This document shows positions 53,501 to 63,471 of a stretch of 64,000 nucleotides of DNA, piece by piece. The number at the start of each line of letters is the position of its first letter. Position 1 is the first letter of the stretch. The notes under the pieces are model-generated. The model made no database searches. It was not told the origin of the DNA and was given only the letters and a program-made list of their open reading frames with translations. The stretch comes from Gorsachius magnificus (taxonomy: Eukaryota > Chordata > Aves > Pelecaniformes > Ardeidae). The stretch is taken from the NCBI GenBank assembly GCA_034008185.1, contig CM067082.1, positions 56,751,586-56,815,585 of the forward strand, written 5' to 3'. The translations under genes and the position numbers were made by a program.

Positions 53501-56500
53501 AGAAACAAATAAGGTCAAGAATAGATGTTTGAGATGGGAAAGAGTTAAACCATGATTCTGCTGCAAGAGAGGAAAGCCAGACTGAACCAAATAGTAGGGA
53601 GAAGAGTAAGAAAGCCTGAGTTCAGGTGGAAAACAGTCAAAACCAATGAGCTATCTGCTTTTCACATACATATAAGAAAAATACCCTTTGAAAAGATCAT
53701 TCTAGAGTCCTAATGTATATACTGCACATGAATACTACTCTAAGCATTGTTCTCTTTTGCTTTCATTTGCCAAAGTTAATTTGGTCATTAAGTCCTTAAC
53801 AAACCCATGGGCTTCCCTCAGTTTTACCCCAAAACAAGGAAAGTGCTTGCTGTTTTTAAACTGAATTGTTTCCCTTCAGAGGAAGCCAATACCTGCTGCT
53901 AAATCAAATGCCAGGTGGTGCATTTGGATTTGCTTAGACATGACCCACTTTACAGGAGGGAGCATTGCCCATATAAGATGATACCTGTACCCTGTGGGTT
54001 TGCATGAGGGACCAAACTTCAGCAAGCTGATAAGGGTGAATGCGAAGCGATGCTGAGCCCAGCACTGTACACTGCAGGTGATTCATCGCATTAGCAGCTC
54101 AACTGGATGCGTCAGGAATCTAAATGCCTTCAAACAGGAGGCTTTTTTTTCCACATTAGGAACTAATAGTTCTTGCAAATGAATAAACTGCAGAAGCATC
54201 TTTCTGGACTGGATTAGGGAAGAAAAGAGTGCAGAGCCAGAGTGGAAGAAAGAAGCCTGTATTTCTTTTCACCTACATTTCTAGCTTCAGCTTTTCAGAG
54301 TGATATTTTGCACTCCATCTTGCTCTCCAGCTGTATAAAAACATCTGCTATGAGCCTCTAAAAGGCAACTGTTGCTAATCTGCCTAAAAAAGACACTGTA
54401 GAGACTGACTTCAAAACTGCATGTAAAATGTCATTTCTGAGTTAGCCAAAGGAGTGGTGAATGAGCCAGCCTCTTCCAACGATTAGGACGGTATGCCGTG
54501 TTTCATGCACACAACAAAACAAAACCAGGAATCCATCTATTTCATACGTAGTTGTGTGGAGAGATGTCTTTGCAGAATTGTGCTGAGCAAGAGGCATGGA
54601 TTTATTTATTCACAGCAATAAAACACAAATAATGACTCATAATGTCCATGAGGGCATTCATGTTTCTCAAGCAATGCAATTCTCTGGAGTCTGCTCACTT
54701 ATAGGTGTTCACTAAGGTGTCAGTGTCTTACTGCAGTTAGTTTTCACCTACAACACTTAGAAGATCTCCTTGGGAAACAATTACAGGATTAATACGTCAC
54801 ATTTGGATCAAAATAACTGATGACCAGGACATAAATGTCAGAGGTAAAATCCTCAGCTTACAGTGTCTTCAAAGCCATTAATTACCTGCTTCATTTTGCA
54901 ACCACCTGATTTAGGATGTCGTGAGCTAGAGGGTCTCCAATGAGTATTTCGAAATCCTTTTTGAAGACCCTTGTACTTTGGACTCAATGGCATTGAGTTT
55001 AATGTTTTAATCATGCACCCTATGGAAAGAGAACTTGCTTTTGTTTTGCTCTTAAACCTGGTACCAAATAATTTCACTGAGTATTCTGTAGCTTTCATAC
55101 TGTGAGAAATAATGAACAGCCACTCCTTAATCACCTTCTCCGTACCACTCATAGTATTATAAAACATATCACATCCCCTCCTTCCCTCCTACTGTCTGTT
55201 TTCCAAGTTGAAGGGCTCTAGATTACTTCACTCTTTTTCTGTGGAAGTTGTTCCATTTTGCAGATCAATGTTGCCATTCTTCTCAGCATCCTTCCCAGCT
55301 CAAGTACAAGCCTTTCAAGATGAATGGCAAGAATTTCATCAAATGTGAAATATATTTGTGAAAACAGAACATGAACGCCTACCATTTGTTCCCTATTTTT
55401 CAACACAATATAAGTCCCTGAGAGATCTTCTGGTTTAGATCATGATAGCTTCACATGCCTTTGGGTAAGAAATCTTTCTGTAAGATTTTTGAAAATCTGT
55501 ATGTATAAACAACTGTAATCCTCTGCTCACTGACACCTTCAAAAGTCTGTAATAAACTTGTAAATAAAAAGAAATCTGAGCTTTTTTTTTCATATAGCTC
55601 ATATTTACACTTCACCCACTGACTGATTTTATTCTCTCTTACAGTTTCTACAAATTTGCTTGGTACGAAAGTCAGATTTACTGCCCTCAGAACAAGCTCT
55701 GTAGCTCTTTTTAAGAAAAATGCAACATCTGCTTTTATTTTTAATGTATAAAAAGGCCTTCAGTATTCTGGCTGCAACTGTCTCAACCTTTGTATTCATT
55801 TAAATTAATGTCTAGATTTAAGGATATAAATAATGAATTAACCAGTAAGATAGATGCTATTTACTTCATGACTGGAAAAAAGTTTCCAATAGACACTTTC
55901 CAAGCAATAATTTTCCATCAGTTCTTCCACTTTCACTTACTTCCCTTTCTCTTAGATCTCAGACCTTGTACTTGATAGAAAAATACTATCTCCAGAGCAA
56001 TAATTCAATAAAATCTGCATGTGGAGATTTCTTTTCCCTTTAGCTTGAGGAATTTAGAGGAGGGAGGGTGGCAAGCTGTCCTTTCCACCAGAACTTGGAG
56101 GTAAATGCCATTTTGCTTATGGAAATTGACAGGAATAAACTGCGGTGCAGGCTTAACGTTGAACATGCTGAGGTGCCCATGTCTTCATCACTGTATTTAC
56201 AAAGACCTGCCAAGTCCTGGCAAGAAAATTCATTATACAAAGAAAAAAAACCCCAAACAGATACTAAAATCTGATTCTAAAAGTAAAGGATCTGGTGACA
56301 TTGATTGAGAAATTAAGAGATACTTCCAGGCTACTCGTAAGTATGTACAAATTATTTATTGCTACCTGGTAGTCCTTATTCAGAGGAAAACATAGACAGA
56401 AGCCCATAAGCTTGAGAGACCTCCTCACAGAATTTTCTATACATTATTTTGAAAGTCTCTTCACCCACATTGTGCAATGCTTTGCCTCCAGCCCAAGCTC

Positions 56501-58103
56501 TCGTATTTCAGACAACATCTTGAGAAATATATTGAAAGTGAGAAGTTTTCATGCAGAAGCCCTCTGATTTTGTACTCGGGTGGCTATGGGAAAGCCTAGA
56601 GCTCGCAGTGGTAACATTCAGTCCACCAAGCAAAACAAATCAACCTGCTGCAGGTGGCTTTCTGAAGCTGCAGGGAGTTCAGCATGGCAAGAAGGTGATG
56701 TAGCTCCGCTGGTTTCCTTGTAAAGTGGAAGGACAGAGCAGCAGCACCCAGCTGCAGTTTGAATAGAGCAGCCTTGTGTTATGGCACCAGATGGGAAACT
56801 GAGAAACCAAGGAACAATTTTCCTGCTCGCAGGCCTCCGTAACCATGTAAAAATCTCTTTTAACCTCTTTCTGTCAGTTCCCTGATGCAGGAAACAGGTT
56901 AATAGTGTAGATATCTGATAAGAGAAGGGCTATTTTTCTTGGCTAAGTCAACATATGTATATGTATGTCACATGTATGAATGCTACGCTTTGCAGAAATA
57001 TTCCAAAAGTTGGCAAACAAGATCCACAGGTTTTAAAGAGCTTTTAGTTAACATTATCCTGCCTCACAGGGATGGTGAGAGGATGAATACACTGAAGATG
57101 CAAGGTGCTCCTCTAGTAATAGGACTCATGTAAGTATAAATAAAACTCAGTTAAATTTTTATAGAATGTTCTACCATCTGACTGATCAAAGTAAAAATAT
57201 CGTATAGTCCCTGAGACCATCACCTGCAGACTTATGTAACAGTACAAACTGTTTTTCAGGGAAAATATTAATTGCAGCCTATTATTAGCCATAAAAAGAT
57301 TCTTCAGTGTTATGAGTCATGGTTCTTGTCATCAAGCTAAATGCCATGAAATGTATTTCCTAAAAGCAATACCCTTAGCTTTACTCAACCCAGTGGTTGT
57401 GTTAGCTTGGTTAAATGCTGGCTCTCCGAGGTTGTATTATGAAATAAAATGGGCGCATATGAAGGGACTTGGATGGTATCACATGTATTTGGACTTCTGC
57501 AGTGGAGGGCTGATGCTGTCATAGCAACAAAATCTCTGGATTGCTTGAATTTGAAACCACTGCAGTTAAATCCCCTGTTGTGATGGGAAATGGCTGTATC
57601 CCTAGCCTGCGGTCACTGTAATTTTTGCAACTACAGTTGTCTGCAGTATGGCCCACATTTATGTTACTAGGGGCTGTATTTCCCTAGGATTTTACATGCA
57701 GACTGATGCTTCTGTAGTCCTTCCTCCCACCCAACCAAGAATTTTGTCAACACCAGATTTTCAGAAGATAGGGCTCCATGTACACGTCTGTATTTAGGTA
57801 CCTAGATACCAAAGCTGTGACTGAAGTTGGATATTTCAATAGTGATATTGTCTTGATGTTGCTATTATTTGATTGTAAAGTATAATCACTGGACTTTAAT
57901 AAATAAACGTATACACATTTTTGCATCTTATTTTATATATTTGTATGTATATGTTGCACCCTCAATCACAAACTAGGGGCAGTAAGATAAGCCTTTTGCC
58001 AGACACATACTTCTGATACTTCCATTCTTTTCTTCCTGGGCTTAGCAGAGTTCTGCTTGAGGAGATTGCCTCTCTGCTTAGAAATTGTAATGCTTGAAAG
58101 CTG
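50523..58103. other. no gene recognised
   Basis: AT-rich DNA. A 19-A run lies at 52703-52721 without a recognisable retrocopied mRNA before it. Frames such as 53140-53508 and 54853-55167 (minus strand) are not recognised. No LTR termini or CR1 tails seen. Confidence 0.5.
52703..52721 (+). repeat. poly-A run (19 A)
   Basis: Nineteen consecutive A. An AATAAA-like word lies about 65 bp upstream, but the sequence before it shows no gene similarity that would support a processed pseudogene. Confidence 0.9.
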
Positions 58104-58665
58104 ATAGAATCATAGAATGCTTTGGGTTGGGAGAGACCTTTAATGCTCATCTAATCCACCCACCCTGCAGTGGGCAGGGACATCTTCAGCTAGATCAGGT
58201 TCCTCAGGTTGCCTGTTGAACCTGACCCTCAATGTTTCCAGGGATGGGGCCTCCACTACCTCTCTGGGCAACCCATTCCAGTGTTTCACCACTGTCATTG
58301 TAAAGAATTTCTTCCTTAGATCCAGTCTAAACCTACCCTGTTTTAGTTTAAAACCATTACCCCTTGTCCTGTCACAGCTGTCCCTAGTAAAAAGATTGTC
58401 CCCATCTTTCCTATAGGCCCCCTTTAAGTACTGAAAGGCCACAGTCAGGTCTCCCCACAGCCTTCTCTTCTCCAGGCTGAACAAGCCCAACTCTCTCAGC
58501 CTGTCCTCATAACAGAGGTGCTCCAGCCCTCAGATCATGTTTGTGGCCTCCCATGGACCCGCTCCAACAGTTCCATGTCCTTCTTGTGCTGAGGGCTCTG
58601 GAGCTGGACGCAGCACTGCGGGTGAGGTCTCACCAGAGCAGAGTAGAGGCACAGAATCACCTCCC
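58104..58665 (-). mobile_element. CR1 LINE 3' fragment, minus strand (copy A)
   Basis: On the minus strand this covers the last part of ORF2 and the 3' UTR, ending at 58104 with one to two ATTCTATG-type units. A 116-codon frame (58490-58140) holds [33 protein letters not shown] and [16 protein letters not shown]. From about 58232 to 58655 it is about 97% identical by eye to copy B at 59.73 kb, but the 3'-terminal ~125 bp differ strongly. Upstream of 58490 the RT frame is shifted, as in copy B. Truncated at its 5' end near 58665. Confidence 0.93.
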
Positions 58666-59731
58666 TTATAGATGACGTATTTTAAATCTCTGCATTTTCT
58701 GGCATTAAACTAATTTTTGCGATATCATGCTTCAGATGCTCAGGATTTTTCGTGCTTCTTATAGCACTAATTACCTTTTTCAAACACTGATCTTTTTCAT
58801 ATGCTCAATCTTTACAGCAATTGCAGTTACCGATTTTGTGAACAAATACTATTACAATGATATGAAGAATAGATATCAATTCTGAATCCTTTTAATGTAC
58901 TGGGTACAGCTCCTGGGTTACATCTTTTCATTTCTCAACTGGTAGTACTTTCCCAAGTAATACCATATTTTTTCTATTTATCTACAGCTGTTGCTGCTCT
59001 AAACTTCGCTCTTCCTGCTCTTGGGCTGCTTATGTCACTCTGGTGAACTTAAGGTGGATTATATTTTCATTTATTTAGAGGTCTTCTTATGTACAGAATT
59101 GCATTTGGTATCTTCATGACGAAAGAGAATCAAATGTTCTGGTGTATTTTCCAGCCCCTCTGTAATTTGCAATTGTTCACAGCCAGAAATGGTGTATTAC
59201 GGAAGAGCTGCTACCTAATAAAACATTTCTGGTGAGAATCCATTAATGAAAATTTATGTGCCATTAGTGAAATTAGTTATCTAGCCAACATAACTATCTA
59301 CTAAGTGTTGGATCCATATTCCTCTCCCTCCTCGCCTCATAACTGGCTCACAAGTCAGAGCAAAGCTTCTGACTGCTGCTATGCCAGGGAAATAAAATGG
59401 GAGCATTTTTGGATATACAAAGCAGAAACTTGCCTGTGAATGGAAATTATCCATACAGCCATAGGGATATAGTTACACTGCTACTACTGAGATGGTGCGA
59501 CAACTTCTGTAGGTCGTTTCTCTCAGGATTTGGAATGTCTCTTTTCAGTTTAATATATGTCTCTTCAAAAGCACTTTAAGCCAAAATGAAAACAAACTTA
59601 AAATCACATAGAGGTTCACAAGGGGACTAAAATTAACATACTCTCAGTGATGTAATTAAACCAACGGAGATGATAAACTTCCCAAGAGAAAAACATCCTT
59701 AAATAAGCTCTTCAGTTCTGCATTAAATGTT
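58666..59731. other. spacer between two CR1 copies
   Basis: AT-rich, no gene or element recognised. It does not look like the sequence flanking the other side of either CR1, which argues against a simple tandem duplication of the whole segment. Confidence 0.5.
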
Positions 59732-61085
59732 AGAATCATAGAATCATAGAATGTTTTGGGTTGGAAGGGACCCCTAGAGGTCATCTAGTCCAACCCCCCT
59801 GCAGTGAGCAGGGACACCTGTAACTGGATCAGGTTGCTCAGAGCCCCATCCAACCTGGTCTTCAATGTTTCCAGGGATGGGGCCTCCACTACCTCTCTGG
59901 GCAACCCATTCCATTCCAGTGTTTCACTACCCTCATTGTAACGAATTTCTTCCTTAGATCCAGTCTAAACCTACCCTGTTTTAGTTTAAAACCATTACCC
60001 CTTGTCCTGTCACAGCTGTCCCTAGTAAAAAGATTGTCCCCATCTTTCCTATAGGCCCCCTTTAGGTACTGAAAGGCCGCAGTCAGGGCTCCCCACAGCC
60101 TTCTCTTCTCCAGGCTGAACAAGCCCAACTCTCTCAGCCTGTCCTCATAACAGAGGTGCTCCAGCCCTCAGATCATGTTTGTGGCCTCCCATGGACCCGC
60201 TCCAACAGTTCCATGTCCTTCTTGTGCTGAGGGCTCTGGAGCTGGACGCAGCACTGCAGGTGAGGTCTCACCAGAGCAGAGTAGAGGGGCAGAGTCACCT
60301 CCCTCGACCCACTGGCCACGCTTCTCCTGATGCAGCCCAGGGTACGGTTGGCCTTCTGGGCTGTCAGCACACATTGCCGGCTCATGTCCAGCTTTTCATC
60401 CACCAGTACCCCCAAGTCCCTCTCAGCAGGGCTGCTCTCAATCCTTTCTTCCCCCAGCCTGTACTGATACCGGGGGTTACCCCAACCCAGGTGCAGGACC
60501 TTGCACTTGGCCTTGTTGAACCTCATGAGGTTCACACAGGCCCACCTCTCCAGCTTGTCCAGGTCTCTTTGGATGACATCCTGTCCTTCTGGTGTGTCAA
60601 CCGCACCACTCAGTTTGGTGTCATCTGCAAACTTGCTGAGGGTACACTCGGTCTTGCTGTCCATGTCATTGATGACTATATTAAACAGCACCGGTCCCAG
60701 TACGGACCCCCAAGGGACACCACTCGTCACCGGTCTCCATCCAGACATTGAGCCGTTGACCACTACCCTCTGGATGCGACCATCCAGCCAGTTCCTTATC
60801 CACCGAACAGTCCACCCATCAAATCCATAGCTCTCCAATTTAGAGAGAAGGATGTTGTGGGGGACCGTGTCAAAGGCTTTGCAGAAGTCCAGATAGATGA
60901 CGTCCATTGGTTTTCCTTTGTCCACTGTTGTTGTCACACCATCATAGAAAGTCACTAGGTTGGTCAGGCAGGACTTGCCCTTGGTGAAGCCATGCTGGCT
61001 ATCTCGAATCACCTCCCTGGCCTCCATGTGCCTTAGCATAGCTTCTAGAAGGATCTGTTCCATGATCTTCCAGGTTCTTTCTCCT
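59732..61085 (-). mobile_element. CR1 LINE, 5'-truncated, minus strand (copy B)
   Basis: The minus strand reads RT fingers and palm, thumb, ORF2 end and 3' UTR, ending at 59732 with two ATTCTATG-type units. It is the longest and best-preserved RT in the window. The 5' break falls at about 61085, directly beside an A-run (61094-61111 on the plus strand). Shares a nearly identical ~430-bp block with copy A. A 5-bp duplication (ATTCC) at about 59910 distinguishes it. Confidence 0.95.
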
Positions 61086-61138
61086 CCATTAATAAAAAAA
61101 AAAAAAAAAAATTGTGGAAAACACAAGCTTCCTATCAC
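60173..61138 (-). pseudogene. CR1 ORF2 reverse transcriptase, long open remnant
   Basis: 321 open codons, of which about the first 17 come from the flank and its T-run (FFFFFF). CR1 similarity starts near [11 protein letters not shown]. The RT blocks are in order: HGFTKGKS (about 49-56), block [14 protein letters not shown] (82-94), [12 protein letters not shown] (109-120), block [10 protein letters not shown] (141-149) and block C FADD (170-173). Block B normally reads PQG in this family, as it does in the copies at 29.2 and 50.0 kb. Trp replaces the Gln here (codon at 60712-60710), which should harm the enzyme. The frame ends after [11 protein letters not shown] at a frame change near 60190. 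The ORF2 C-terminus follows in another frame (60128-59889). Not functional. Confidence 0.9.
61094..61111 (+). repeat. poly-A run (18 A) at the CR1 5' junction
   Basis: Eighteen consecutive A on the plus strand (T on the CR1 sense strand), immediately outside the 5' end of copy B. It may mark the junction where first-strand synthesis stopped, or simply pre-existing target DNA. Confidence 0.85.
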
Positions 61139-61753
61139 ATAAGCTGTTGTATCTTGTGGTACCCCACAGAATGAGATGGCTGGACAGTGGGTGCTACATC
61201 TATGTGTGTTATCACAACAATCTGACTACAGGCATCTCAGAGGAGCAGTTACCCCCTAGCTCACCTTACCAGGGATTTGTATTTCAGTTCTGATACTGAG
61301 ACCCTGTTGGTGTCTGGGGAGCACTGGGCACCCAGGCTGCTGTGCTTTCCCTGCCCAGCACCAAAGGTTCCTTGCCCTCAGTGCAATAGTGTGGAAAATA
61401 GATTGTGAACTCAACCCTCACTCAGGTTTTTAAAAATAAACACCTTTTTATCCTGTGACCGGAGGCTAGCACAGGCTGTTCTATTGCTCTCAATAAATTT
61501 CCATTGCCTCTAAAGATTAACCATCTTGGGAGCTTTTAATATATCATCACCATTATGTTTGCCTTTGGTAGATTTACCTAAAATGTCTTTCCAGAGGACT
61601 AAATTTGCAGCCCAGCAGGGGAGATGAGAAATTGCTATTCACAAGCTACTGCCTTGCAAAGGTTAGCTTATAAAAATGTGTGCTGTCTTAGGCAGTATTC
61701 TTCATTTCCATTTTGGGGATGAAGATTTGGTTGTATTAAGATTTCTTACACAT
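61112..61753. other. host flank between CR1 and ERV
   Basis: No gene or element recognised. The left flank of the ERV LTR is here. A target-site duplication cannot be checked because the 3' LTR is outside the window. Confidence 0.55.
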
Positions 61754-61858
61754 TGTCCTGGTTTTGGCTGGGATAGAGTTAATTTTCTTCACAGTCAACG
61801 GGTGGTGAGCAATTGCACTGTGCATCACTTGTTGTATATATTCTGTATATTTTCTTAC

Positions 61859-61859
<1 letters not shown>

Positions 61860-61892
<33 letters not shown>
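61860..61892 (+). repeat. (ATT)n microsatellite within the LTR
   Basis: About eleven ATT units in a position that is repeat-prone in this LTR family. Length is likely to vary between copies. Confidence 0.95.
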
Positions 61893-61908
61893 GTTATTCT
61901 TCTCTCTT

Positions 61909-61914
61909 ATTAAA
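61909..61914 (+). promoter_or_regulatory. LTR poly(A) signal ATTAAA
   Basis: An ATTAAA hexamer about 140 bp before the LTR end, positioned to define R/U5 processing. ATTAAA is the commonest variant of AATAAA. Confidence 0.6.
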
Positions 61915-62057
61915 CTGTCTCTATCTCAACCCACGGGTCTTACTTTTTTTTTCTTTTCTCCAATTCTCTCCCCCATCCCACTGAGGGAGGGGGGGAGTGA
62001 GCGAGCGGCTGCATGGTGCTTAGTTGCCAGCCGGGTTGAACCACAACAGTCCTATTT

Positions 62058-62080
62058 TGGTGCCCAACATGGGGCTCGAA
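62058..62080 (+). promoter_or_regulatory. primer-binding site, tRNA-Lys(CTT) type
   Basis: TGGTGCCCAACATGGGGCTC pairs with the 3' end of tRNA-Lys(CTT) (the Lys1,2 class), beginning at the CCA end and continuing into the T-arm. There are two mismatches in the 23-nt match, and both are what CpG deamination would give (CG to TG, and CG to CA). It lies 9 nt after the LTR end. In a live element it would prime minus-strand DNA synthesis. Confidence 0.85.
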
Positions 62081-62091
62081 GGGTTGAGATA

Positions 62092-62127
62092 ATGACAGAC
62101 CTAAACATTTTTAAAACTAATTTGTGA
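62092..62127 (+). other. 11-codon upstream ORF in the ERV leader
   Basis: ATG at 62092 opens 11 codons and stops at 62127, 39 nt before the main ATG. Short upstream ORFs in retroviral leaders can modulate translation. It could be chance. Confidence 0.4.
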
Positions 62128-62166
62128 TAAGCATTTGTTATATTAGTCTAATAGTCGCTGGTCGCA

Positions 62167-63471
62167 ATGTTGTTTTATTTGCTCTCAGAGTTGTTGTCCT
62201 TGTTCATGGAGTTCTTTTATATATCACCTTACCTGCTGTATGCACTCCCTGTGCTGCTGGTTATCACTTTTCGCAAATGGATTAAAGTTACTGTTCTGCT
62301 GTACTGTGTAATACTGGCTTATGCTATGATAAAATTATTGGTCATCACATTAAGCTCTTATTTGTACTCAGTATTGCTGTCACCTCTGTATTTTGGGAAC
62401 CATCTATTGGGAATTATGAATAATTATACATTTTACTTTTTATCCTCGGAGAGCCAGCCTGTGGGGGAGTCACCTTACTCCATCTTCCCCTTCTTCTCTG
62501 AGCTAATTACAACAGTTCTTGAGAATGTTGAATATCCTTGGGATGTTCCAACTAGCATGGCCCTATTACTAGGTCTCCTGAATATAGTTCAGCTTTTACT
62601 CAGGATTAGACTCCTATGTAAATTATATACCATCCAAAGATCGACTCCTGCAACAGGCCCTGCAGCTACTCCAACCTCAGTGACACCCACTGTAGCTCCT
62701 CCAACTGCAGACACAGGCACCACGGCTACTCCAACCTCAGCGACACCCACTGTAGCTACCCGCACTGTGGACACAGGCACTGCAGCTACTCCAACCTCAG
62801 CAATGCCCACTGTAGCTACCCGAACTGTGGACAGAGGCACTGCTGCTACTCCAACCCCTGTGACACCCACTGTAGCTACCCGCACTGTGGACACAGGCAC
62901 TGCGGCTATTCCAGCCCCTGCGACAGGCACCGCTGCTACTCCAACCCCTGCAACCTGCACTGTAGCTACGCAAACCCCAGCAACAGGCATTGCAGCTGAA
63001 ACAGGGAGCGAACCTGTGCCAGTATCAGTTGCCCCTATACACAAGAAGAAATCTTGGAAGCGAAAGTCAACTCGTTTAGAAAGGGAGGATGAAAGACCAG
63101 GACCATCACAAAAGGAGGAGGAAGAGGAAGAGCTCATAAATGAGACAGAAACAACACGGTCTCTATCCTTGGGTGAGCTGCGAGACATGCGAAAAGATTT
63201 CAGCCGTCGTGCAGGAGAGCATCTTGTCACCTGGTTGCTCCGATGCTGGGATAATGGGGCCAGTAGCCTGGAACTGGAGGGTAAGGAAGCCAAGCAGCTG
63301 GGATCCCTTTCTAGGGAAGGGGGCATTGACAAAGCGATTGGAAAAGGGACACAAGTCCTCAGCCTCTGGAGGCGACTATTGTCAGCCATGAAGGAAAGAT
63401 ATCCCTTCAAGGAAGATGTCATACATCGCCCAGGCAAATGGACCACCGTGAGAAAGGCATCCAGTGGCTGA
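62167..63471 (+). CDS. ERV leader/Gag-like protein with N-terminal membrane region
   Basis: 434 codons. The ATG at 62167 is the first in frame after TAA TAG stops just upstream. Visible parts: hydrophobic segments at about residues 14-35, 41-63 and 131-150; a Thr/Pro/Ala-rich tandem repeat at 168-277; a basic patch KKKSWKRK at 293-300; an acidic run at 317-322; then a helical Gag-like domain from about 332 (SLGELRDMRKDFSRRAGEHL, WLLRCWDNGASSLELEGKEA). That domain recurs in predicted proteins from avian ERVs. Retroviral Gag usually reaches the membrane through a myristate or basic face, so several hydrophobic segments before the Gag-like part are odd. The leader region could also be a separate, signal-peptide-like product. 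The frame changes near 63450, and the last ten or so residues are off the family sequence. Old copy, not intact. Confidence 0.7.
   Translation: MLFYLLSELLSLFMEFFYISPYLLYALPVLLVITFRKWIKVTVLLYCVILAYAMIKLLVITLSSYLYSVLLSPLYFGNHLLGIMNNYTFYFLSSESQPVGESPYSIFPFFSELITTVLENVEYPWDVPTSMALLLGLLNIVQLLLRIRLLCKLYTIQRSTPATGPAATPTSVTPTVAPPTADTGTTATPTSATPTVATRTVDTGTAATPTSAMPTVATRTVDRGTAATPTPVTPTVATRTVDTGTAAIPAPATGTAATPTPATCTVATQTPATGIAAETGSEPVPVSVAPIHKKKSWKRKSTRLEREDERPGPSQKEEEEEELINETETTRSLSLGELRDMRKDFSRRAGEHLVTWLLRCWDNGASSLELEGKEAKQLGSLSREGGIDKAIGKGTQVLSLWRRLLSAMKERYPFKEDVIHRPGKWTTVRKASSG
62668..62997 (+). repeat. 60-bp coding tandem repeat in the ERV ORF
   Basis: Four full 60-bp units (62668, 62728, 62788, 62848), a 30-bp half unit (62908-62937) and a diverged full unit (62938-62997). 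Each unit encodes about 20 residues of the form TPTSATPTVATRTVDTGTAA. Unit length is a multiple of three, so copy number can change without breaking the frame. The composition suggests an extended, possibly O-glycosylated or simply flexible linker. Confidence 0.95.

Larger units (their letters stand above)
61754..62048 (+). repeat. 5' LTR of the ERV, apparently internally deleted
   Basis: It starts TGTCC and ends AACA, with TG...CA termini, just before the primer-binding site. It contains an ATT repeat, an ATTAAA poly(A) signal and a U5-like end (GTGAGCGAGCGGCTG). At about 295 bp it is short. The text passes from the U3 start (GTTAATTTTCTTCACAG) almost directly to the segment GGTGGTGAGCAATTGCA, which I recall as lying much farther along in related avian LTRs. 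No TATA-like promoter box is seen. The loss of U3 is inferred from memory of the family. Confidence 0.85.

Noticed and set aside
60179..60751. 190-codon plus-strand frame opposite the CR1 RT
   Set aside because: Antisense shadow of a well-supported CR1 reverse transcriptase. The same type of shadow is seen opposite the 29.2-kb copy.
58104..61085. Segmental duplication of the CR1-bearing region
   Set aside because: The flanks of the two copies do not match and the 3' ends differ, so two insertions plus conversion or template switching fit better.
62589..63446. 285-codon minus-strand open frame opposite the ERV ORF
   Set aside because: It is the antisense of the 60-bp tandem repeat and the Gag-like region. 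Repeats without stops in one strand often leave the other strand open. No known motif.
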